A DNA stretch of 64,000 nt from Siderastrea radians (lineage: Eukaryota; Cnidaria; Anthozoa; Scleractinia; Rhizangiidae), in contig OZ024894.1 in the NCBI GenBank assembly GCA_964017195.1, positions 6,751,537 through 6,815,536 of the forward strand. The letters are read 5' to 3'. Positions 33,151-45,198 of this stretch are shown here, in pieces. Position 1 is the first letter of the stretch; the number at the start of each line of letters is the position of its first letter. The translations under genes were made by a program, and so were the position numbers. The notes beneath the pieces were generated by a model. The model saw only the letters and a program-made list of their open reading frames with translations. It had not been told where the DNA came from and did no database searches.

Positions 33151-35400
33151 TTTTCTGCCTTCAGTTTTTTTCAAAAGAGTGGTGAAGAAAACCAATAAAG
33201 TGTTACCCAACTATTTATAAAGCAAATCGTACCTTAATGACTCTTTTCTGATGAAGAAAGGTCGAGATTTCTTCTGGCCGGCCGTGACAACCGTCGAGCA
33301 TTTTTGGGTGGTCGCGAAAACGTTGCTGTCACGCAATATACACTGGTCTTAAATTACAAACCAGAGAGGTCCCATCCTGGCTTTACCGTGCTATTTTGGA
33401 GCCACACATACGATCCTCGATTTAAAAGTGTGGACAGTTCACAGAAAGACAAGGCAGCAGAAAAGGCTCGGATGCTATTGAAAGTACTCAACAACTTGCA
33501 ACATATAGAGCCGGCGAGGAGAGGGGATGAGAGGAAGGGCATATAAAAGCGACGCGATTGATCATCGGACATGTTAAAAGGACTTCCTGAGATGAAATGC
33601 CTGGATTTTTATTATTGCTTTTTTTCTTTGCTATCCTGCGGCAGAATCTGTCCGATGTTTTTTCCTACTCTTGTCTCCTGGAATGTTGTCTGGCTACCAT
33701 CTCTGGGCATGACTCGTTTTTCGTTTGTTTGTTTTCTTTGTGTGTGTGTTTTTTGGTTGCTGTTGTTTACTCCAATAAGTGCCACTTTTCTAAATAGAAG
33801 TGCCTGTGATAAATTTAATGCTGATGGTTTTATTTTTAACCATTCTAAACAAAATAAAAATCAATTATAGGGGTATGCGGGGCCCCCTTGCCCTAAAAAC
33901 ATTTCTTGATAAACAAACGTAGATATTCCGGTCCTCCCCAAGCCTTTTTCTTAAACCTCCGTTTTTAGTGTTGCGAACACTAGGTAATGAAAAACTGTCT
34001 TGCGGGTGTGCTTCAATGGCTTCCACGATACTGCCTACGTCGACTATATATATATATATATATATAAACGGCTGCTATATAAATAGTCAGCCAAGAACAC
34101 TGGCGTATGGTTTGAAAATGTCCTTTCTATGAATAAGCAAGTGAATTAACTGTACAAAACAGCTTTCTATCATCTACGTAAGTCTAGTTACTACCACAAA
34201 GTTCCTGTCACACAAAAACTGCGGTATACTAATACACACCTTTGCAACTTCTCGGATCGATTGCTGTAATTCTCTACTATCTACCCTACCACATAATTTG
34301 CTGCAAATTGGACCTAAATATTTGACGGACCTAAATATTTAACGGACACTTCACTTGGACAGCTGCAGTTTTTCTTACAGGATCTCCAGCGGATTCCAAA
34401 CCTTTCCCGGTGTCGCAGGGAATATTGTTAAACCCAAACGAACTTCATTGACCTCAAAAATGCCTTTAAAAATCAGAAAACAGTTCCGAGAATCGTCAAA
34501 CGTCAGAATCTGTGCCAAGGTACATTGAGTTTTCCTGTCTTCGTTACTTTATGTCAAAAGGAATATATCCCTTGGAGGTATTCATCCACCCTAGCTGCCA
34601 AATATGTCTCATTGTAACAGGCGGGTATCTTGACAGAATTTTTAATATGGGCAGTGCATAACTTCGTTTACTCCTCACTTATCTATGGATGTGCCCCAAG
34701 ATGGAGAGAGGGGTGTTGCGCCCCAGGTGATAACAAATGTGGACAAATGGTGGATACCAGGAGTTATTGCATTATCTCGCTTCAGTAATACCGGCAAGAT
34801 TTTCGTGCAACGTGTCGCACGACAAGAATACGTTACAAGTTGAGAGTGTTCTCACCTATACACGCAACAAATCTTTATTTTTCGAAAAGTAGAAGCAACT
34901 AACTTTCTGCAACCTGAACACGCGACGCGGAGGTGATAATAAGCGCAACATCGTTGCGCGAATAGTTGCACGAATGTTTTCCGTATTATTTGGCCTTTAG
35001 GCAAGATTTTACAACTCCTGGTGGCGGCATGTACAGTTGTATCCAAGCTAAAGACCGAGCGCAAAACATTACATATTTCTTGATGCATCATACGAACGCG
35101 CGGGACGTGTGTAGCTCGCGCCGGAAAATCCTCGCTTTCGGCACTTTGCGCCAAGTGAGCTAACCTTTTTCGGAAGATTCGTGCCTCCGCGGGTTTTCTT
35201 TTTCTTGTCCTTTCTTTTCTTATTTTGAGGCAGAGAAAGAGAGCGAACAGCAAAAAGTATTTTGCGCAAACAGTTGAGAAGGGCTTCAAATTCCCAACGT
35301 TAATCAAACTTCAGTTCTTTGGAGAACAAAATTAATAAAACGATAGCTTCTTGTAAGAACCTTACCAGATCCCATATCAGAGTGCACAAACCTCACGCTA
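33151..35400. other. Interior of the TTAA element, no recognised gene
   Basis: Contains a TA dinucleotide run at 34044-34066 and several short open frames without known motifs. A frame at 33304-33546 (80 codons) and one at 34852-35307 on the minus strand are the best candidates for coding relics. I cannot assign either. Confidence 0.35.
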
Positions 35401-35404
35401 TTCC

Positions 35405-35612
35405 AGACCAAAGTAGTTAAAATCTATACCCTATTTGAGATCAAAAAGGCTCAAAAACCATACCCTTTGGCGCCACACATACCAATATAGCTTATATAGG
35501 GGAGTACTCCCCCCGGGGGGGGCACAAACCTCACCCTATTTCAGACCAAAATGGTCAAAATCTGTACCCTATTTCAGACCAAAAAGGCTCAAAAACCATA
35601 CCCTTTGGCGCC
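35405..35612. repeat. Tandem pair of the ACCAAAAAGGCTCAAAAACC repeat
   Basis: Two copies about 135 bp apart contain AAAAAGGCTCAAAAACCATA and CCCTTTGGCGCCAC, separated by a CCCCCCGGGGGGG block. The phrase AAAACCATACCCT also occurs near 5510 and 49770, marking a dispersed family. Confidence 0.65.
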
Positions 35613-35621
35613 ACTTCTTCT

Positions 35622-35750
35622 TATTAAACTCTCGCTAGCTCGGGACCGTACTGAGAGAATATTGGCCTCAGTCTTTGTTGTACGACCTCGGGCAATATTC
35701 TCCCAGTACGGCCCTCGCTCTCAGTTAATAAGAAGTAAGTAGCACACTGG
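35622..35750. mobile_element. Short hairpin MITE
   Basis: CTTCTTATTAAACTCTCGCT at one end and the complementary form TTAATAAGAAG at the other, with ACCGTACTGAGAGAATATTG mirrored by CAATATTCTCCCAGTACGG. About 125 bp, non-coding. Confidence 0.6.
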
Positions 35751-37344
35751 ACATTCCGCTGGGTTGTCTGAACTAATCCCACAACTTCCCCAACTATTTC
35801 CGAATACTCACACAGAGCCATGGTAGTTTATGAGGTTTGACAGATTGGTGGCGTTTCAAACAGTTCAACCCACGTGCAAGATTTGTGTCGCGATTTTTTG
35901 ACACGAGGCACGTTTGTTACATTATAATTGTGGAAGTATAATAACCTGTAACTTTATTTGGCTCTTATTTTTCTTTGGTTAAGAGAGATAAGAGAGATAG
36001 TTTTACATTCTACAGTACTAATTCTATAAAGACTGGTTTGTATTTTAAAACAATTCATTGCACTAGAGGCAAAGTTTTAGACATCTCTTTTGTTTCTCGC
36101 CCATTCCTGCATATTTGAGATTCGCTGTTTACGATAACTGCTGACAGCTGTTTGCATTTTGCCTGGCCATGTGGTTTTGTAATCTAAGACCACTGTGTAT
36201 TGCGTGACTGTACATCCATCATTTACCCAAAAATGTTCAACGGTTGTCATCAGTTGTTATGGGCGGCTAGTAGAAATCTCGTCATTTCTTCACAAAAAAT
36301 GGTTACTAAGGTAAGATTTGCTACATAGATAGTTAGGTAATGCTTTACTGTTTTTTTTGGGGGGGGGTATTTTTACTTTAGAAACAATGAAGGTAAAAAA
36401 CGAGTTTTTTGTGAAAAACAAATGTTTCAAATTTATGCAAATTTGCCGATGTTAATCACCAACAACCAAAGTTATTTGCTAGCGAAAACGTGTCCTGTTT
36501 GCGGCTGATGACTTTATTTGAGGTTCAATTAATTAGTAAGTGCCAAACATTGTGAAACTTTTCTCCAAAAATGGAATTAGCGCGTGTTATTTGAAAACGC
36601 TGGTCATTACTTCCGCGCCTGTCAAGGTCAAAAGGTCGTCTTCACTTGGAAAATAGGGTGTAGACAAAGCGCTCCCAAAATCTACCATTTCATTTACCCA
36701 AAAAATTTTTTTCATCAAATCGTAGAGGAAAGATTGCTTATTCACACAAGTGTAGTCTCACCTGCGAAAGCCATATACCAGAGTGCTTTATTTGGTCCTG
36801 AATTTCAACATTTTTTAGCCCTGAGCGTGCGACTATGCCGCTCGAAACGGTTGAATTTTAAAAATCTCTCAAAAATTCTGGTTTTGATCGAATTCAAATT
36901 TGACAAAGCAAACATGACAAGGGAATATCCTACTTATACTAGGTGGCTTTGATATTGATATTCCTGTCTTCACAATTCAAGACAAGCGGTTGATTTAAGT
37001 GACACTTTCAAGTCGTTTTTACTCGCTCCCGAGCCATCAGAATGATAAAGTCGTCGCAACGGTAAAATATTGACCGAAATAAACTGAAACTTATATTTTT
37101 ATAAATGGTTTGGGAAGACCTTTATTGTGACAAAGTTTGGCAATTTTCGATTTTTCTATCTTGCATGGTCCTAGGTGAAAGTTACAGAGAGCCGCTCTTA
37201 ATGGCGCGGGAAAACACTTGCATCCGAAACTTCGAATCAAATGATACGGCTCAATCCGTTCCGTTTTCTTGGTGAGAAAAGCTGCAGTTCCATTTGTCCA
37301 AAAAAATCCACCGAAAATTCCATTCAAATGGTAAGCGCTCCAGG

Positions 37345-38693
37345 CGTGTGGATCATTAGTTCTACGAGCTGTTTTGCGCCAGACATTCCTAGATTTCATA
37401 AGTTCACGTATCTCTTCCGTTATGCGGGGATTTGGTTTTCCACGAACTTTAATTGATCTAATCGGAGCGTGATGATCGAGAATTTCATTGAACAACAGAT
37501 CAAATGCGTGTAATTTGTCATCAACGTCGTCAAATACTTCCACAACAGACCAGGGTGCACCGGACATATCAAACTGAAAAGCGTCTGGATTGTAGTTTTT
37601 TAAACTCCTAGTTGTAATATATGTGGTCTTAGGTCGAGATACTTTCAGATGTAGGACGGCAAAGACCATGTCATGGTCACTAATGGAGCTGTCCATGACA
37701 CCAGCCTTGACAACTTGTTTGGTTTGCGAAGCGAGAATAACATCTAAAAGAGACCGCGACGATTCGGTCACTCTAGTAGGAGCAGCAATTAATTGCGATA
37801 AGTTAAACGACTCGTAAAAACTGGTTAAAGATTTCGATTCTCTACAATCGGTGCTGAGAAGATTGCGGTTTAAGTCCCCCATTATGTACACAGGCTTGTC
37901 CAGTGATAACGCATAAATCAAAGTTGTTGTTAAATCGTTCTCCCAACAGGTTAGCGGTGTATCCGGAGGTCTATAGACAGTGCAAATAATAATTGACTTT
38001 AAATTCCTGACCTGTATTTTCAACCAAAGCTGATGAAAACCGATGGTTGAAATATCAGAGATATCACCCATTAGTCAGTTCTGTACGATAGGTATTCAAG
38101 ACGTATGCACAGATCCCGCCGCCAGTCTTGTTGCTTCGATCGACCCTGTAGATGTTATAACCAGGCACTTCAATCTCCAAATCTGAAACAGAGGCATCTA
38201 GCCAAGATTCAGATATAGTAAACACGTCGAATTTGTTTGATAAAATAGTCTCTTTAACAGGCAAAAAGTGATCCCGGCATTTCAACGAGCGAACATTGAG
38301 GTGAGCAATCTTTACGTTGTTGATGTTTCTTGTATTTGCCTTCACCGAGAGGTTAAAGGAACCATTCGGACCAGGATTGAGTTCTATGTCGAAGATCAGC
38401 TTGAGAAGCGGTCGAAAAGTCAATGTAGAGTTACAATACAATGCACATGCACGCTGTGTTCTTCTAACCTTTGCTATCACAAGCAACCGTTTGGTCCGCC
38501 ATATTGTTGTTGATTGTCGGATGAAATAGGAATTGGACCTAAAGCTGTCCTTCCCCGGCGAAATTCCAAAAAAATCAGTGGTAGATGAAGGGCAGCTTGT
38601 AGTGCTATGAACTGGTAATAGAAAGACGTTAATTGTAGCAGTGACGAGGAAGAAAATTGCCCCGATGAAGAGAGCACGTTTTGGAGTGGCCAT
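37345..38693 (-). pseudogene. Leader with 2A-like motif and APE endonuclease of the non-LTR element
   Basis: The ORF starts at 38693. Residues 1-30 are hydrophobic and signal-like (ALFIGAIFFLVTATINVFLL). At about residue 102 lies DIELNPGP, matching the D-x-E-x-N-P-G-P ribosome-skipping consensus of 2A-like peptides. The endonuclease follows: IAHLNVRSL, then ISESWLD, then GGGICAYV, then VYRPP, then YIMGDLN and SISDHDMV, with the Asp/Asn and Ser-Asp-His catalytic residues. An extra G near 38066 shifts the frame after ELTNG. The frame continues to AWS at 37345, where the nested insertion begins. Endonuclease of this type nicks target DNA to prime reverse transcription. Confidence 0.8.
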
Positions 38694-40735
38694 GCTAGAG
38701 ATATGTTAGAGTCACCCCTCTTTTTTTTTTTTAATTTTTTTTTGCAGGCCCTACAGTGATAGCAGCGGGACGCTGACTGCCTTCAGGGCTGGTATAGTAG
38801 CATTAATCTGCTTAATGACGTCTGCCATCACAGCGAGGAATGCACGAAAGTGGGTATGAGAAAAAGTGTACTTACCAGAGCCCACTGGAAGGAAGACATC
38901 GATGTGTTGCAAAATAGCTTTGGACTCCGACTTACCAAATTATACGGTCTGCTTTTCTCCCTTTCCCGTTCGAGGCATACTTAGACCGCCCTGGTAGAAC
39001 CCAACATGACCAACGTCGATTAGTTCCCTCTGCGCTATTCCCAGACAAGAGGGATGGGCTGGGCAAATGGTCCATGTTTAGAATACTATTGCACGTGCTA
39101 AAAGAAAATCAACGAAGCTCAACTTCTGAGTGGATATCGCTGATTCCAACACTGCAAGTGTGACCCGAAAAGTCTTTTGTTGCAACTGGAACAGCAACTG
39201 CTCGTTCATATCGCTTGAGAGGCGCAAACGCCTGCAACTAGTTTCTGAAAAGAATAAGTGACCTCTATTCGCAGCCAAGGGAGATTATGGTTTGATTGGC
39301 TATTGCACTTGGTGACAGGGGTCCTGAGTGCGAGAACTCCAAAGAACCCTGTCCTTTTACAATGGTGAAATATAGAGTAAGCGCTCTACAACTACTGTGT
39401 CAGTTAAATCTGGCGTTTTCCTTTTTTTTTCTGTTTTTTTTTTAACGCAAATTATCAGTTTTTGAACATTTACTCAAAGCCGATCCGCACTTAAGACATT
39501 ATGTCTAGTTTCCAATAATGTCGCACCTGAAATTCTCACACGCCTGATTTCCAATAAGAAAATTATATCCGCAAATGGCAGCTTCTCGAGGCGCCTTCTT
39601 CGACGCAACACTGATGGCTTGCAAATAATATTGAAATCCTTCATCGTGAAATTAATTAGGCTGTGGGAAAAATATCCTAAAATGCATTCACGCTAGGGAA
39701 TATTCGCGTCTTGAAAAGTCGAACTCTGCAGTAAGATATAAAAAAAAGATATCGATGTTTGCTATTTTAGACTATCGGAAGCTAATGCTTTCTCCTTCTA
39801 GTGAACACGTGAAAATTTTTTCCTGTCGCAAGAGCGTCACAAAATGTACATCTAGGTAATCTGCAACTTGTTTTGCACAGGTCAGAATTGTGTAGTGAAT
39901 AGTCCCGTCATATGTAGTATCACTCTATTTTACTAGTCACAAGATATTTCAGGCATAACTTCGGCGGTGGAACATGACACCAAACAGAAGGACGGAATGT
40001 ACGCATTGAAAACTCACGGTCATGGAGAAAAGTGACCTTAAAATTTTCAGGGAACTTGTAAAAAACAAATGGATGCCTTCTTTGTTAACTTTCGATATGC
40101 TTTAGTTTAAAACGTGGAAAAAATTCAGCTATCTCTGCGGTTTGTTTTTACGTTGAGGTAGTCCGGCATCTGGGATGAAAAAGGGAAACGGTCATTCCGG
40201 TTGAGTTGCTGAAACAAACGCCATCACTATTTATATCGCCTTCTATCTTGCACAATTTCTTTCATAGCTTAAGTTATTTCAGACGTCCTAATCTTTCGAT
40301 TTTTTCCCCCATTTTTGCAAACCCGTCAGCAAAACCTATCCTGCGACTTGACAAGAACCCGTTGCGTGACAGACAAATTTAGTTAAATCAAACAGTGCGG
40401 TTTCTGAGATGAATGTGGAGATCACTGCAAAGTTATTTAGGTTTTTCAGGGGATTAACACTAAGAGATCTTAAAAATTCCTTCGCCATTCGTTAAGGGAT
40501 GTGAATGTGATGGTGGAGTCGTTATTCATTAGTTGAAAGTCAATCTGGAGATACCAGGAGATAACGGGCGATTCCACGCGTCAAGATGGCCCTTGGACAG
40601 TACACCTAAAACTTGACAAAACCTGGCATTTAGACAAACTCTTATACAAGGTGAGCTAGATATGACCTTTATCCTGTACTTTTGATCCAAATACTAAAGG
40701 AAACAAGAAAAAATTCCAAGTTTACGGCTATTCGG
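38694..40735. other. No gene recognised; possible 5' region of the retrotransposon
   Basis: Probably includes the element's 5' UTR just upstream of 38693. A T-rich tract lies at 38719-38743. Two donor-like sequences on the minus strand (CTCTGGTAAGTAC near 38870 and TTTGGTAAGTCGG near 38930) and a 66-codon frame at 39078-39278 hint at a host exon, but nothing links them. Confidence 0.35.
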
Positions 40736-41335
40736 TCGGAGGCAGGAGCCTATTGTTTGTACTGGTTAACAGGTTAATGTTGCGATTATCGGGATTTTGA
40801 GAGCGTTTGTACTCGGCGCTGATAAAAAGCCCGAAACTAATTTTAAACCTGTTTTTAGAATGGTATTTCTTCTTTCAAGAATTCTGAATTTCAAGGGATT
40901 TGGTGTTTTACCGGGGAGGGAAACTTTCTCTTGAAAAACTGTGCCAAATTGAGAATTCAAAGCAAGCGAATTTTAGTGATTTTCGGCAGCTCGCCATGAC
41001 CTTGAAAATTAATTCACAGATCTAAAACAGGACTCAATTACTTCATACACACTTCAAAAGCAAACTTCCACGCTTAAAATGGGGGTTTCTGGGGTGCGAA
41101 TCAAACAGAGCGAAGTTTACGAGAAGGTATGATACACGTTTATTTCGTGTGTTTACAGGACACGTGTGGCGTAAACGTGTTAAATTTTTTTTTCGGGCTT
41201 AAAAAATTTTTTTCAAGAAAAAAAATTCCACCACGTTTCTTAGATTACCATAGGGTATCCGTGGAAAATTTATGAGGGAATTTTATTTTTCATCATGTGC
41301 CACCACTCGCTCGATGTTTAAGTGGACATCCCTTC
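40736..41335. repeat. TTAA-adjacent repeat R2, copy B (inverted relative to copy A)
   Basis: Reverse complement of 26956-27560 with moderate divergence. It ends GTGGACATCCCTTC against TTAA at 41336-41339. It contains an extra near-palindromic stretch around 41130-41180. Confidence 0.7.
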
Positions 41336-41650
41336 TTAAGTAGTGAAGAGTATTAAACAATAGTTTCAATCTGCCCTTGAGGGATAATTTAAATGCTGTC
41401 GCCTAGCTGTCTGCCAAAGACAATACAGAGATACCTTCTAGAAATCAGCTTTGCTTTGTGGGCACTTTTCTATTAGGTAAACGCTGAGGCACTGACAATC
41501 TGAAATAGCCAGAATTATTTTCGCCCTGTTTAAGGTAGAATTCGGGGAAAATACTACTGGAGACATAACTATGCCCACAAAACGAGATTCTGGCCCCTCT
41601 TAAGGATACCTTGTAAAATTTTCTTTCCTTTTTTTAATAGGGGAGCCTCC
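41336..41650. repeat. Dispersed repeat R1, partial copy with empty TTAA site
   Basis: Matches 24490-24810, including CTTAAGGATACCTTG at 41599-41613 without the foldback insert. It ends at CCCCCAGGCATTTTAG, where it departs from the other copies. Confidence 0.75.
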
Positions 41651-43114
41651 CCCAGGCATTTTAGTTTTCAATGCGGCTATCTGTTTATCATATTTTCTGA
41701 AGGCCTATACTTCGCAACAGCATCGTTTAGAACTGCTGGCCGTTGCTAATACAGTCAGTAAACACAATGCAATTGACTCTCCTCTTTTAGCTTCCCACAG
41801 TCTATTCTAGTGCGCTTCCTTACCGCACATGTTTTCAGTATATGAATCACGACGAGCAACTGTTTTGAAGGCGAGAGAGAAACTGTAATTTTTATTTCCG
41901 TTTGCCTCATTTTATTCCCGTAGAAAGCCAACGTAAATTGTCAGGCCACGAGAAGGAAAAGTTCGAGTTCGACTTAAGAAATTTTGGATCCAGAGACGCT
42001 GCGTAAGACTACCCAGACACGCATCATACAGAAATCATTTGGCAAGGATTTGTCGACACAAATCACTTTGGGGGAGTGAAAGCCTTGATCCATAAACAAG
42101 CAAGCATTGCTTAGCGAACAAGTGAATCTCAACACCAGTAAACCCTACAGACATCAGTTTAATAGGTTTTTAACTCGCGAGAAATATTGCGTTACAAGAT
42201 TGCATTAGGTCGCGTGCGCGTGAAAATACATCAACGCGAGCACTTGCCTTCAGAAAAAGCTCGTGCAAACAGTGGTCGAGCTTTTTAGTTGCAAGTCGAG
42301 CTGCGATCTCATTATTTATAACTTTTCAGACATTGCAAGGTAGTTTGGGCGACTAGGAAATTTCAGCACATTAACAGAAGTGGTTGCTTTTGCGATTTTA
42401 CTTGATTGGTTTCGAATTCAATTCATGTAGTTGATTGTCTCTGTGGAAAATCTCGCTTGTAATGTAAGAAATGCGTCCGAGAAAGCGCATTTTGTATCAA
42501 AAGTCACGTTCGTGGTACTTTGTTTACATTGCGTATATGGAAATTATTTCCATGTCGCTGGAAGTTGCTTTCCCGTATTTTACTACAATTTTATTTCCCC
42601 TTAAACTTTCCACTGCAATGTTTGTTCTAACAAAGAACTTAGATTATCGAAGAAGAAAAGTTTTATGTAATTCAGCAATATAGGACGAACAAATCGTTTG
42701 CCAGGCATTACTGTTAATATTTCAAGGCACGCGACTCGCGCAATTAGCTTCACCTAGGCCTAGTGATCGACGTGTTGCAATTGGCGCGATTCCGTAAGTT
42801 CGTGAAACCTCTTAGCACTGGACTGAGTGCTAATCTCAGCTTGGCCTGCTTCTGCAGAAACAATCTAAAACGTAATTATAGAACAGAAAAATAAATATCA
42901 CACAAAAATGTTTCTAAGTAAATCGAAAAAAAGGAAACCTTCAAAATCAATAAATACGATCACAAAACCTCTTAACAGCGGCGGCAGCTGTAGTGTCAAC
43001 TATTACTAGTGTATAAAGTTGTCAGGTGGAAAAATAGTATAGCGTGCGCCGGTTTGGAAGGGAATCCTCTGGTCAGTTGGAACGCGGGCTTTAGACACCA
43101 TACAAAGCAGTCGC
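41651..43114. other. No gene recognised
   Basis: No domain, splice-consistent exon set or clear repeat structure was found. The longest frame (42471-42683, 70 codons) has no recognised motif. Confidence 0.35.
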
Positions 43115-43810
43115 GACAGAGCTGAATAACAACTGCGCATGTCAGAAGCGCGCGCTAAGCAAAACTGGGGATGACAAGACAAACCATAGCAACAACACAG
43201 CAACAAGATGGCGGTCTTTGACACCGCAAAGATTCTCACCTTCGATAAGAGTTTTGTTGGAAACTTAAGTTTCAGACTTTTGCAAAGCCTTCATCTGTTG
43301 TCGAGACAAAGTTTATCTTTTGCACACCGAGGTTATTTTTCAGAACATAAGATGAAAACGTCTCTCAAAAACTCCAGTCCGCGAAAATGCAGTGATTGTG
43401 CACTGTGTTGCTTTTATACAACGTGGAGGGAAACTTCCGGCCACCACACCTGCTCCTGTGTAAGAATACCCAGTCAGGGGAAGAATGTAAAGGCAAGATG
43501 ACGAGGTGTACGCCAGGAATGGTAAGAATCTCGCTGCATTTTCGCGGACTGGTGTTTTTGAGACACGTTATCACCTGGTGTTCAGAAAAATAACCTCGGT
43601 GTACAAAAGATATAATTTGTCTCGACAACAGACGAAGGCTTTGCAGAAGTCTGAAACTTAAGTTTGCAACAAAACTCTTATTGAAGGTGAAAATCTTCGC
43701 GGTGTCAATTTTTTTAAGAAGTCCGCCATTGTTGCTATGGTTTTGTATTGTGGTCCCCAGTTTTCCTTGGCGAGTGCTTTTGACATGCGCAGTTGTTATT
43801 CAGCTCTGTC
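43115..43810. mobile_element. About 700-bp foldback element
   Basis: Arms 43115-43391 and 43536-43810 are imperfect reverse complements; for example GACAGAGCTGAATAAC on the left mirrors GTTATTCAGCTCTGTC on the right, and CGGACTGGTGTTTTTGAGA mirrors the left inner arm. No clean target duplication was found. It is non-coding, although cross-arm frames produce similar peptides on the two strands. Confidence 0.75.
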
Positions 43811-45198
43811 AGCAGTCGCCGTTCCAAGGCTATATTATGCGACAGCTACCGTTGAATCAACATTTTCCATCTCGACTATCGCATTTTCTTTATCAACCTT
43901 GCTTTTAATAGTTATATAACTTAACCTGCCGAAGAAACTGATCTACACGCTACTTTAGTGCTGTTCTAAGATGGGATCACACGTGCGGTAGGGGCAGGTT
44001 TTGTTACACAACTCCGGCAAATATTCAAGAAAAGGGTTAAGAAAATAAATAGAAACTGACCACGTCTTTAAATCCACACAGATGAGTCGCTGAAGTCGAC
44101 CCCCAGTGATCCATCAAGCACCGCGGACACAACTGTGGCAGGCAGATACCTGCCACCTATACTGTTAGCTGTCTTTGTGACTTTATTTTGAAGTTTATTT
44201 TCGGAAACAGAAAATAAACTTCAAGGAAAAGTGAAAGCAAGGCAAGGTGAAAGAGGTATTTTTACCAAAATGCCCAAAACTGGACCGAGCGTTTGTCTAA
44301 TAGAACAAAGAGGTTCCACCCAGCTGAAAGCTAGATCAAACGCCTGGCCCTACTGAAGAACCGACTGGCCAAATGACCAACCGCACGACCACACAACATA
44401 CCCAATGATCAACTGACCGCCCGACTTTCTACCCTGCCCTTCCACTCCCCTCCCCTACCCCCATCAAACAGAGACTCACTAACCAGCTGATTCATCAATT
44501 AACTGATTAGAATGCGAAACGACTAAAAATGCAAGTAAAAACTGAGTATTTCATTTCATTTTATGTAACTAGGCGATCATTATTAGATTCACTTTTGCGT
44601 AGCAAATGTTCAGAATAACGTTTAAGTGATTTGGGAAGAAAAAATAAAGTGACAATTCAGGAGTCTGGGTGATTTTGTTTTTAAAAAAAGTTGGCCAGAA
44701 TAGAGACTACAGTACAAACGCGTTAACCCTTTAAGCCCCAATAGTAAAAAGGATCTAATTTCTCCCGAAAATATCACTACTTGACCAAACATAGAGGTGA
44801 TGAGAATAAAGGAAATGATCACTAAATACAAAATGTATTTTTTTATCAATTCTCCCAACTACGATGACAGTAGAAAAGAAATGGGAAACAGTAAGGAGAA
44901 TATGCATGTTGATATTGGGGCTGAACGGCTTAATACGATCACTGACGGGTCATAAACATTTGGTAATGATGATCGAATCCCGGAGAAAAACGTTCGGACC
45001 ACTTTCGTTTGTCCCAAACATTTGTTCGGGACAAACAAAAGTGGCTGTAATAACGAGGCGTCTTTTACTGGACAACGAATACCATTAGCCACCATTTTCT
45101 TTAATCCATTCCCTTTTTAGTGATGGCATAATTGGTTGTTGCTGTCAGTGCGCGGTTCTTTGCACGGAGTAACAAGCTTTAAAGATAATGTCCCTTGG
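43811..45198. other. No gene recognised; two hairpins
   Basis: TTGAAGTTTATTTTC pairs with its complement around 44188-44224. A second hairpin around 44999-45044 is built from CCACTTTCGTTTGTCCC and GGGACAAACAAAAGTGG. Otherwise nothing is recognised. Confidence 0.4.

Larger units (their letters stand above)
32339..37197. mobile_element. 4.86-kb TTAA element with about 800-bp inverted repeats
   Basis: Arms 32339-33150 and about 36400-37197 are reverse complements with scattered differences. Outer ends read GAGCGGCTCTCTGTAAC; TTAA flanks lie at 32335-32338 and 37198-37201. The interior (33.15-36.4 kb) has no frame that I recognise as a transposase. Its longest open frame, 34852-35307 on the minus strand (151 codons, Arg/Lys/Cys-rich), is of unknown meaning. 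TTAA specificity suggests piggyBac or Kolobok relatives. Confidence 0.85.
31941..37339. mobile_element. MITE-like element inside the retrotransposon, itself interrupted
   Basis: Ends are AGCGCTTACCATTTG and CAAATGGTAAGCGCT, flanked by CCAGG at 31936-31940 and 37340-37344. Excising the element and one CCAGG rejoins the endonuclease and RT frames without a shift, which is good evidence for the exact boundary. Because the terminal bases are partly palindromic, a 3-bp CTG duplication with one more terminal base on each side is also possible. Net of the nested element it is about 530 bp and encodes nothing recognised. Confidence 0.8.
29912..38693 (-). mobile_element. CR1/L2-like non-LTR retrotransposon, split by nested insertions
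   Basis: Minus-strand element with N-terminal leader, APE-type endonuclease and reverse transcriptase in that order. The 3' end has a short hairpin (CCCCATTGGGG) followed by AATAAAGTATG, near 29917-29950. It is interrupted between the endonuclease and RT parts by a composite insertion (31941-37339). Three disabling changes are visible: one frameshift near 38066, one in-frame TGA at 31246-31248 and the insertion. Otherwise the reading frame is well preserved, so the element is fairly young. Confidence 0.85.

Noticed and set aside
38920..39080. Possible U1 or other snRNA gene (strings such as ATACTTAG and TACTTACC)
   Set aside because: No consistent stem-loop order or Sm-site arrangement could be traced; the matches are short splice-donor complements.
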